Origin: Epinephelus fuscoguttatus
Taxonomy: Eukaryota > Chordata > Actinopteri > Perciformes > Serranidae
DNA length: 64,000 bases
Assembly: GCF_011397635.1 (NCBI RefSeq)
Contig: NC_064769.1
Coordinates: forward strand, 41,144,533-41,208,532
Reading direction: 5' to 3'
The number at the start of each line of letters is the position of its first letter. Positions within the stretch are counted from its first letter, which is position 1. Shown here piece by piece: positions 26,305-38,053 of this stretch. A program made the position numbers and the translations under genes. Below the pieces are notes generated by a model. It was not told the DNA's origin. It was given only the letters and a program-made list of their open reading frames with translations, and searched no databases.

Positions 26305-29300
26305 TCATATATATATTCTATATATATGATAAAACAAAGTAAGCCACTTACATCTTTTCACCAGCATATTAAGTTAACATGTTATACCGTAAAATTAGCA
26401 GGTAAGCATGTTGTTATCTAAAGTTAGCATGTAAGCATGTTGTCATACTCTCAAGTTAGCATGTTTTTATACTATCAAGTTAGAGTGTTATATGTTGTTT
26501 TACGTTAGGATATGCATGTTACATGCTGTTAGCCTGTTACATTAGCATGTTATATGCTATTGTACTGTAAAGTTATCATGTTGTTATCCTGTAGCACGTT
26601 ACATGTTGTAAGACTGTAAAGTTAACATGTTATATGTTATTTTACTGCATGTTAGCATGTTATATGTGGTCATTCTGTGAATTCAGCATGTTGTTGTCCT
26701 GTTACGTTAGCATGTTACCTAGACAGGTGCCGCTGCTGAGCCAGAAGGGGATGTTGAGGTGAGCGAGTGTCTGAGCAGCCAAATGAAGCAATGACTTCAC
26801 TTTTCTCCGAAAATCGACAGCGTCCGCTGATGTGTCGTCAGGGTAGAGCTACGTTCACACACAACGGACAGAGATGCATGTATGAGATGTTTTTCTACAT
26901 TTCGTGGACTTGTTAACATGTTATAATAAAAATAATTAAAAACATTATAATAAGCATCATTGAAGGCTCTGTAAGTCTTCCTAAGCTTGAAAAGTTTTTT
27001 TCACATACAGCACACATCTCCTCACGATCCGCTAGCTACATGTCCTCTGAATATGCTGTGATAAAGTCTGGTCTCTGTAGGCAGCCCAGGCTCCGCAAAT
27101 GGCAACAAAAACACTTCTGTTTACGTTCAACAATGTTATCAAGCACAACGGAGCTTGCTCACCTTTTAGCCTCATTGTAGCCTGTAGCTCTAACTGCCTC
27201 TCTGGGCACCGTGTTCACGTGTGTGCTTGCTTTCACTGGTCTCGCGCTGGCTGGTTGGTGCAGCCTGGACCACAATGTCTTTGCTGCCATGTGCGGAGCC
27301 TGGGCTGCCTACAGAGACCAGACTTTTTCCACAGCATATTCAGAGGACATGTAGCTAGCGGATTGTGAGGAGATGTTTGCTGTATGTGAAAAAAACTTTT
27401 CAAACTTAAGAAGACTTAGAGAGCCTTTAACACTTTATAATCAACATTGTTAACATGTTATAAGAAACACTGTTAACATGTTACAATAAACATCATTGAC
27501 ACTTAATAATAATCATCATTAACACCTTATAATCAGCACTGTTTACACATTAGAATAAACATCATTAACACCTTTTAATACACATCATTAACATGTTATA
27601 ATAAACATCATTAAAGGGACACTGTGTAACATTTTCAGTTTATTGGCAAAAATCAATGTCTGCATACATAAATATGTCATCATTGGTGTACTATTACCTC
27701 CACCAATAATCTGACTTATTCTCGTGTGAGGTTGAGCCACTTGTCAGTTGTCAAAAGACAAGACGTGATTGGTTTGTTTGGATTTACACCCACCCCAACA
27801 GTCCTACGTGGTAAACACAGCCAGCATGGTGAGGAGGGGGGTTTGTCAACTTGCGCCACGTGTGTTTGTGTAGGAGCCTGAATGAATACTCTATGAAGTA
27901 TCGGATGACATGGTTTCATCAATGTTATCATAGCTTTTTGGTACACAGCGGCTACCGTTAACATATTATAATAAACATTGTTAACACGTTATAATAAACA
28001 TCGTTAACAATTTATAGAAGTTATTTTACCGTTCAGACGTCTTTCTATAACCGATCCTTCCTCAGAATCACTTACTGCACCTTTAACACACGTGTTTCCT
28101 TTACACCCTTTCATAATAAAAGCCCGGTGCTCTGTCTGACCTGCAGGAAATTGCGGGCGTCACGGTACCGGCACTCCAGGAAGCGAGCGTGTCGCTGCTC
28201 TGACAGAAAACGTGAAACGTTCCGTGGGATTCGAATGTCGAGGCCGTCCAGGACCGTCAGAACCAGCTCTGGCCTGCAGGGGGCAACCACACAAAACAAA
28301 CATGTTAAATCCATCAGCTGTTTCATTAACGACACTTGATGACACGGAACATAAAGTTTCACCTGTCGTAGGCGCCAGCATGGCGTCCAAAGTCCAGACG
28401 TTTGAAGGGAGCGAAGCTTCGGTCCATGTTGGCTTTGAGGCGTAACGCTCCGTGCCACAGGTAGTTCCCACTGCGCTCGTACAGGAACACCACCTGAGAC
28501 AAAATATATTTACTGACACCACCTGAGACTGAATATATTTACTAGATAGAGGTATTAAGAGGTGCAAAGGTAGTGTCCCAGGCTAAACAGGGACAGTGGT
28601 TGAATTGGGAAAGTGTAGAGAAGAGGAAGCTTAGTTGGAGGGACCTGTGGAGTATGGAGGAGAATCGTATTAGATTCCTGGTAGGGGCTACATACGATGT
28701 GTTACCAACCCCCCAGAACCTAGAACTGTGGGTAAATGAGGACCCATCATGCCCATTGTGTTCACGTACCACAACCTTAAAGCATATTTTGTCAGGCTGT
28801 AAAGTTAGCTTGTCACAAGGCCGATATACATGGCGACATAATCAGGTGTTGAAATGTTTAGCTGCAGGCATTGAAGGGAAACGAAGACAGGTGAATTCAG
28901 AAGGTGTTAAGGATAGGAGTTTAGCAATTCAGTTTGTCCGTGAGGGAGAGAAACACAGAAGAGATAAGTTAGTGAGGAGGCAAGGGTGTGGCCGCCTAGA
29001 AGGTGCTTGTGATTGGGAAATGCAAGCAGATTTAGGGGGAAAGCTTGTTGTTCCCCAGGAAATAGTTTGTACCAGGCAGAGGCCTGACTTAGTGTTGTGG
29101 TCAGTGAGTCAACGGATAGTTTATTTCATTGAGCTGACAGTTCCTTGGGAAGACTCAGTGAAAGAAGCCTAAGAAAGAAAAAAGCTTAGACATGCAGACT
29201 TAGGAGCAGAAGCTGAGCAGCGAGGATGGAAGACTAGGATTTGTCCAGTGGAAGTGGGGTGTAGGGGATTCATAGCAAGATCAGCTGTCTCGCTCCTGGG

Positions 29301-32300
29301 AGTTTGAGGAAGACAGTGAAGGAAATGTCAGATGAAGCAGGTAGAGCAAGCCAATGGATCTGGGTGAGAAGAAATAATGTCAGTTGGGAGCCAGCAGGGG
29401 CAACTACTAAGCAGGGTACATAACTCCTTGAGATCAGGTGGAGAGATCCACTTCCTCTCAGGAGGAAATCCAGGAAGAGGAAGGTTATTTCTTGTGCTTA
29501 CGGCCATACCACCCTGAATACGCCCGATCTCGTCCGATCTCGGAAGCTAAGCAGGGTCGGACTGGGCCAGTACTTGGATGGGAGACCTCCTGGGAATACC
29601 CGGTGCTGTTAGCTTGTGGGGCGGCTGTGGCTCAGAGGTAGAGCCACGGCAATCGTCCACCAATTGAAAGATCAGTGGTTTGATCCCGGGCTCCTCCAGG
29701 CTGCATGTTGAAACATCCTTAAGCAAGATACTGAACCCCAAATTGCTCCCGATGGCTGTTCCATCGGTGTGTGAGTGTGGTAAAACTGAGTAGCAGGTGG
29801 CACCTCGTATGGTAGCCTCGGCCACCAGTGTATGAATGTGTGTGTGAATGGGTGAACGTGACTCGTAGTGTAAAAAGTGCTTTGAGTGGTCACTAGATGA
29901 CTAGAAAGGCGCTATACAAATGCAGGTCCATTTACCATTTAAGTGTGGGAGTGGCCTATTTGACTCCCTTTGTTTGAGACCATGCGGCAAGGTGAGTGTG
30001 TTTGCTGATCCTGTGACACCACCTGAGACTGAAAATATTTACTGACACCACCTGAGACTGAATATATTTACTGACACCACCTGAGACTGAATACTGACAC
30101 CACCTGAGACTGAAAATATTTACTGACACCACCTGAGACTGAATATATTTACTGACAGGGTGTGACATACGTGCTGACGTATTGCGGTAAGCGAGTTGTG
30201 TCATTTCCGGTGTTTCTGTGACAGTGTCTCTGTACTGCTCTGGTGAATTCCACTAGCCTGCTTTCTCACCTCAGTTGCTTTAACGTCTACTTCAAGTCAT
30301 AACCCACACTAGTTCTGTTTAAGCACTTATAGCTCTCCTCCTTTCTACGACTTTCTCGCTAATCTCTTAGCTGTTGTTTGCACGCTCTTAGCCTTGTTAG
30401 CTACATTAGCTTAGCCATGACTTCTCCTTCTCCTGCTCTCTGTTGCTCGGTGTGTCAAATGTTCAGTTATGCCTCTGCCTCCTTTAGCGACAGTGGTAAT
30501 TGTAACAAGTGTAGCTTATTTGCTGCGTTGGAGGCGAGGCTTAGTGAATTAGAAGCGCAGCTCCGCACCATGGAAAACCATTCAGTAGCTGCGGTAGTTA
30601 GCCAGCCCCTGTAGCGGTGCGGAGCCACATAGCCTAGCCTTAGCCTCTGCTAACTGTCCTCCGGTAACTCCTGCTCAGCCGGGAGGCTGGGTTACGGATT
30701 CGCCAGAAGCACAGCTCCAAGCCGAAGCCCACGGCTCACCACCAGCCTGTTCACGTTTCCAACCGCTTTTCCCACTCAGCGACACACCCGCTGAGGATAA
30801 AACTCTGGTTATTGGCAGCTCTATTCTGAGAAACGTGAAGTTAGCAACACCAGCGGCCATAGTCAAATGTATCCCTGGGGCCAGAGCGGGCGACATTGAA
30901 TAAAAATTTAAAGCTGCTGGCTAAAGCTAAACGTAGATTCAGTAAGATTGTTATTCACGTCGGCGTCAATGACACCCGGTTACGCCAATCGGAGGTCACT
31001 AAAATTAATATTGCTTCGGTGTGTGAATACGCAAAAATGATGTCGGACTCCGTAGTTTTCTCTGGACCCCTCCCAAATCTGACCAGTGATGACATGTTTA
31101 GCCGCATGTCATCATTTAATCGCTGGCTGTCCAGGTGGTGTCCAGCAAACGATGTGGATTTTGTTAATAATTGGCAAACTTTCTGGGAAAACCTGGTCTT
31201 ATTAGGAGAGACGGCATTCATCCCACTTTGGATGGAGCTGCTCTCATTTCTAGAAACCTGGCAAACTTTATTAGTAATTTAAATCCCTGACAACCCAGAG
31301 TTGAGACCAGGACTCAGAGTCGCAGTCCTAAACGCCTCTCTGAGCTTCTAGTTCAGTTACCCAGCCATAGTTTTAATAGTTTTATACAAACGGTGTCTGT
31401 CCCCCGACTACCTAAATTATTTAAATCTAAAATTAAACAAAGAGGAGTTGTGCAAAACAACCTCATAAAAATTAAAACCTCTTCTGTGACAGAAAGACAA
31501 AACAGGAGAATTAAATGCGGACTGTTAAATATCAGGTCTCTATCGTATAAAGCAGAGTTAGTAAAGCGAATTAATATCAGATAATCATATTGATTTACTC
31601 AGTCTCACTGAAACCTGGCTGTGTCCAGATGAATATGTCAGTCTAAATGAGTCCACTCCTCCCAGTCATAATAATACCCACATTCCTCGAGGCAGCGGCC
31701 GAGGAGGGGGAGTTGCAGCCATTTTTAACTCTAGTCTGTTAATCAGCCCTAAACCTAAACTAGATTATAATTCATTTGAAAGCCTCGTTCTTCGTCTTTT
31801 ACATCCGACCTGGAAAACCTCGCAGCCACTTTTATTTGTTATAGCGTACCGTGCTCCTGGCCCGTATTCTGAATTTTTATCTGAATTCTCAGAGTTTTTA
31901 TCCAGTTTAGTTCTTAAATCAGATAAAGTTATTATTGTAGGCGATTTTAACATTCATGTCGACGTTGATAATGACTCCCTGGCTACCGCGTTTATCTCAT
32001 TATTAGACTCCATTGGCTTCAGTCAGGGTGTACATGAACCTACTCATTATTTTAACCATACCCTCGATCTAGTTCTGACGTATGGAATTGAAATTGATAA
32101 CCTAAAAGTCTTTCCACAGAATCCCTCGCTATCGGATCATTATCTGATTACTTTTGATTTCTTTTTACTCGATTACATGCCACTCAGCAACAGTTACTAT
32201 ACTAGATGTTTATCAGATAGTGCTGTCGCAAAACTTAAGGAAAAGATTACTCCATCGTTAAATTCAATACCAATACCTTCAGTAACAGAGGTTTCCTGTG

Positions 32301-34851
32301 CCGACTTTAACCTCTCCCGAATTGATCATTTTGTTGATAGCACCGTAGGCTCGCTACGAACAACGCTCGACTCTGTAGCTCCTCTTAAAAAGAAGTTAAA
32401 AAAGCAAAGAAAGTTCGCTCCTTGGTATAACTCTCAAACCCGTAAGTTAAAACAAATATCGCGAAAATTTGAAAGGAATTGGCGATTAACCAAACTGGAA
32501 GAAACTTATAAGAGGGGTCTCCGCAATGCCAGAGCAAACTATTACTCAGCTCTAATAGAAGACAATAAGAACAACCCCAGGTTTCTTTTCAGCACTGTAG
32601 CCAGGCTGACTGAGAGTCAAAGCTCTATTGAGCCTTGTATTCCCTTAGCCCTTAGCAGTAATGATTTTATGAGCTTTTTTAATGACAAAATTCTAACTAT
32701 TAGAGGCAAAATTCATGACCTCCTGCCCTCAGATAGTACCTATCTAACCTCAAACACAGCTGTAAAATCTAATATATATTTAGATTGCTTCTCCCCAATT
32801 TCTCTTCAAGAATTGACTGCAGTGATTTCTTCATCCAAATCATCAACGTGTCTCTTAGACCCCATCCCAACTAGGCTACTTAAGGAGGTCTTTCCTTTAG
32901 TTAACACTCATATATTAGATATGATCAATATATCCTTATTAACAGGCTATGTACCACAGTCTTTTAAGATAGCTGTAATTAAACCTCTACTAAAAAAGCC
33001 CACCCTGGATCCAGAGGTGTTAGCCAACTATAGACCAATATCTAATCTTCCCTTTATGTCAAAGATCCTTGAGAAAGTAGTCGCAGACCAGCTGTGTGAT
33101 TTTCTCCAGGATAATAATTTATTTGAGGAATTTCAGTCAGGATTTAGAGTGCATCATAGCACTGAGACAGCTCTAGTTAAAATTACAAATGACCTTCTGA
33201 TTGCTTCAGACAAAGGACTCGTCTCTGTACTTGTTTTATTAGATCTTAGTGCGGCGTTTGACACAATTGACCATCAAATTCTGCTGCAGAGACTGGATCA
33301 CTTAATTGGCCTAAAAGGTTCTGCACTGAGCTGGTTTAAATCTTATTTATCTGATCGTTTTCAATTTGTTGACGTTCGCAATGAACCATCCTTACGTACT
33401 AAAGTTTGTTTTGGAGTTCCGCAAGGTTCTGTGCTCGGACCAATCCTGTTTACTCTATATATGCTTCCTTTAGGTAACATCATTAGAAATCACTCTATAA
33501 ATTTCCATTGTTATGCAGATGATACACAGTTGTATTTATCGATGAAGCCAGAAGAAAGTAATCAATTAACTAAACTCCATAACTGCCTTAAAGACATAAA
33601 AACTTGGATGAACACCGATTTCCTGATGTTAAATTCAGACAAAACTGAAGTTATTGTTCTTGGCCCCAAACAACTCAGAGACTCTTTATCTGATGACATA
33701 GTTTCTCTAGATGGCATTGCTCTGGCCCCTGCCACTACCATAAGAAACCTCGGAGTAACATTTGATCAAGATTTGTCTTTTAATTCTCATTTAAAGCAAA
33801 CCTCACGGACTGCATTTTTTCATCTGCGTAATATTGCGAAAATTAGGCCTATCCTGACCCAAAAGATGCAGAAAAATTGGTCCACGCTTTTGTTACCTCA
33901 AGGCTGGATTACTGTAACTCTCTATTATCAGGTAGCTCTAGTAAGTCCTTAAAAACTCTCCAGCTAATTCAGAATGCAGCAGCACGTGTACTAACAGGAA
34001 CTAAGAAACGCGATCATATCTCTCCTGTTTTAGCTTCTCTGCACTGGCTCCCTGTAAAATCCAGAATTGAATTTAAAATCCTACTGTTAACTTATAAAGC
34101 TCTAAATGGTCAAGCTCCGTCATATCTTAGAGAGCTCATAGTGCCATATTATCCCACCAGAACACTGCGCTCTGAGAACGCAGGGTTACTCGTGGTCCCT
34201 AAAGTCTCCAAAAGTAGATCAGGAGCCAGAGCCTTCAGCTATCAGGCTCCTCTCCTGTGGAATCATCTTCCTGTTACGGTCCGGGATGCAGACACCGTCT
34301 CCACATTTAAGACTAGACTTAAGACTTTCCTCTTTGATAAAGCTTATAGTTAGGGCTGGCTCAGGCTTGTCCTGTACCAGCCCTTAGTTAGGCTGACTTA
34401 GGCCTAGTCTGCCGGAGGACCCCTCTATAGTACACCGGGCCCCTTCTCTCCTTCTCTCTCTCTCTCTCTCTCTCTCTCGTATCCTATTACTGCATCTAGC
34501 TAACCCGGCCATTCTGGATGTCACTAACTCGGCTTCTTCTCCGGAGCCTGTGTGATCCACTGTCTCTCAGATTAACTCATATCACAGCGGTGCCTGGACA
34601 GCGTGACGTGTGTGGTTGTGCTGCTGCCGTGGTCCTGCCAGATGCCTCCTGCTGCTGCTGCCATCATTAGTCATTAGTCATACTTCTACTGTTATTATAC
34701 ACATATGATTATTGTCACACATGTATACTGCCAGGTATTAATACATACTTTCAACATATTGTACCGCAGTAACCAGAACCATAACTATAATATTATTACT
34801 TTCATTAATGTTGTTGTAAGCTACTGTCATTACCTGCATATCTCTCTCTCG

Positions 34852-34886
<35 letters not shown>

Positions 34887-37800
34887 CCTGTGTCATATGG
34901 ATTACTGTTAATTTATCATGCTGATCTGTTCTGTACGACATCTATTGCACGTCTGTCCGTCCTGGAAGAGGGATCCCTCCTCAGTTGCTCTTCCTGAGGT
35001 TTCTACCGTTTTTTCCCCGTTAAAGGGTTTTTTGGGGAGTTTTTCCTGATCAGCTGTGAGGGTCATAAGGACAGAGGGATGTCGTATGCTGTAAAGCCCT
35101 GTGAGGCAAATTGTGATTTGTGATATTGGGCTTTATAAATAAAATTGAGTGATTGAAATTGAAATTGATTGACACCACCTGAGACTGAAAATATTTACTG
35201 ACACCACCTGAGACTGAAAATATTTACTGACACCACCTGAGACTGAATATATTGACTAACACCACCTGACACTGAATATATTTACTGACACCACCTGAGA
35301 CTAAATATATTGACTGACACCACCTGAGACTAAATATTGACACCACCTGAGACTAAATATATTTACTGACACCACCTGAGACAAAACATATTTACTGACA
35401 CCACCTGAGACTGAATATATTTACTGACACCACCTGAGACTAAATATATTTACTGACACCACCTGAGACAAAACATATTTACTGACACCACCTGAGACTG
35501 AATATATTTACTGACACCACCTGAAACTAAATACTGACACCACCTGAGACTGAATATATTTACTGACACCACCTGAGACGAAATATATTGACTGACACCA
35601 CCTGAGACTGAATATATTTACTGACACCACCTGAGACTGAATATATTGACTGACACCACCTGAAACTGGATATATTTACTGACACCACCTGAGACTAAAT
35701 ACTGACACCACCTGAGACGAAATATATTTACTGACACCACCTGAGACTGAATATATTTACTGACACCACCTGAGACAAAACATATTTACTGACACCACCT
35801 GAGACTGAATATAATGACTGACACCACCTGAGACTAAATACTGACACCACCTGAGACTAAATATATTTACTGACACCACCTGAGACAAAACATATTTACT
35901 GACACCACCTGAGACTGAATATATTTACTGACACCACCTGAGACTAAATATATTTACTGACACCACCTGAGACAAAACATATTTACTGACACCACCTGAG
36001 ACTGAATATATTTACTGACACCACCTGAAACTAAATACTGACACCACCTGAGACTGAATATATTTACTGACACCACCTGAGACGAAATATATTGACTGAC
36101 ACCACCTGAGACTGAATATATTGATTGACACCACCTGAGACTGAATATATTTACTGACACCACCTGAGACTGAATATATTGACTGACACCACCTGAAACT
36201 GGATATATTTACTGACACCACCTGAGACTAAATACTGACACCACCTGAGACGAAATATATTTACTGACACCACCTGAGACTAAATACTGACACCACCTGA
36301 GACTGAATATATTTACTGACACCACCTGAGACAAAACATATTTACTGACACCACCTGAGACTGAATATAATGACTGACACCACCTGAGACTAAATACTGA
36401 CACCACCTGAGACTAAATATATTTACTGACACCACCTGAGACAAAACATATTTACTGACACCACCTGAGACTGAATATATTTACTGACACCACCTGAGAC
36501 TAAATATATTTACTGACACCACCTGAGACTGAATATATTTACTGACACCACCTGAGACTGAATATACTGACTGACACCACCTGAGACTAAATACTGACAC
36601 CACCTGAGACTAAATATATTTACTGACACCACCTGAGACTGAATATACTGACTGACACCACCTGAGACTAAATACTGACACCACCTGAGACTAAACATAT
36701 TTACTGACACCACCTGAGACTGAATATATTTACTGACACCACCTGAGACTGAATATACTGACTGACACCACCTGAGACTAAATACTGACACCACCTGAGA
36801 CTAAATATATTTACTGACACCACCTGAGACAAAACATATTTACTGACACCACCTGAGACTAAATATATTTACTGACACCACCTGAAACTGGATATATTTA
36901 CTGACACCACCTGAGACTAAATACTGACACCACCTGAGACGAAATATATTTACTGACACCACCTGAGACTAAATACTGACACCACCTGAGACTGAATATA
37001 TTTACTGACACCACCTGAGACAAAACATATTTACTGACACCACCTGAGACTGAATATAATGACTGACACCACCTGAGACTAAATACTGACACCACCTGAG
37101 ACTAAATACTGACACCACCTGAGACTAAATATATTTACTGACACCACCTGAGACAAAACATATTTACTGACACCACCTGAGACTGAATATATTTACTGAC
37201 ACCACCTGAGACTAAATATATTTACTGACACCACCTGAGACAAAACATATTTACTGACACCACCTGAGACTGAATATATTTACTGACACCACCTGGAACA
37301 ATCATATTCAATATGGCCGCCCACTTAGTGTTTGTTGCTGTACTGGATTCTATGTGGTTACTGTGGCTGCGGTCGATTAGTGCTTTTTGCTTAGGAAGGT
37401 TCCTAACTGAGTGAAATGACCCGGCAGCATCTCAGTGGCAGCCATGATAAGAGCTGGTCGAATTCTCAAAATTTTAAGGAAAGGTGCTTCAATGCTTCCT
37501 TTCCAATCTCCTTTAGCATGGGGTACACTGGACCATCCTTTACAAAAGGAAAGGAGATGATTCCGTCCCACAAGTCCTAACGGCAGCAATATTTAAAGCG
37601 ACCAAGCGACGCACCATTCACAAACTCAAATGATTAGGAAAGAAAAAGATCAACATTATGATGCCATAACTTGTTCATATGCTGTATGTTTTCAACTTTC
37701 AACATTATGTTAAACTCAGATGCGAACTATGAACGTTTCGCTACTATTGGTGTACCCTCCGTCCACAGCTTTGTTTAACTTGTTTTATAACAGGATAAAC

Positions 37801-38013
37801 AAATATACAATGCATTATTTTAATTTTCCAATTTTTGTGTGAATGAGAAAAAACGGAAATCCACGTGCTTTTCCCGTTTTCAGCTTCAAAAACCAAAACC
37901 AGAATCCTACTTGTTTTTCGCCTTTATTGTTATATCTATATTATCTGCCCCTACTGCACCTCAAAACATTGGCATCAGCTATGCTTATGGCCTAGACAGA
38001 TAGACAGATAGAC

Positions 38014-38053
<40 letters not shown>

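Larger units (their letters stand above)
28545..30007 (+). mobile_element. Insertion block: LINE 3' end with 5S-like sequence and SINE
   Basis: This block splits the exon 5 acceptor array. In order it holds the C-terminal part of a LINE with restriction-like endonuclease (28573-29305), a 5S rRNA-like sequence (29496-29615), a tRNA-like SINE (29616-29940) and about 65 unassigned bases. I cannot tell from one copy whether the 5S and SINE segments belong to the LINE's 3' UTR or are separate insertions. Confidence 0.75.
30158..35166 (+). mobile_element. L2/CR1-like LINE copy B, nearly full length
   Basis: Inserted in the exon 5 acceptor array, with a short TGACA duplicated at both sides. It contains a 5' region, ORF1 with SGNH esterase, ORF2 with APE endonuclease and reverse transcriptase, a pyrimidine-rich 3' UTR and an AAATAAAATTGAGTGATTG-type tail. 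Both ORFs carry frameshifts. Very similar to copy A and more distantly related to the element at 47640. Confidence 0.93.

Noticed and set aside
29496-29615. Functional 5S rRNA gene
   Set aside because: About ten differences from vertebrate 5S and no T-run terminator, and it lies within a transposon block.
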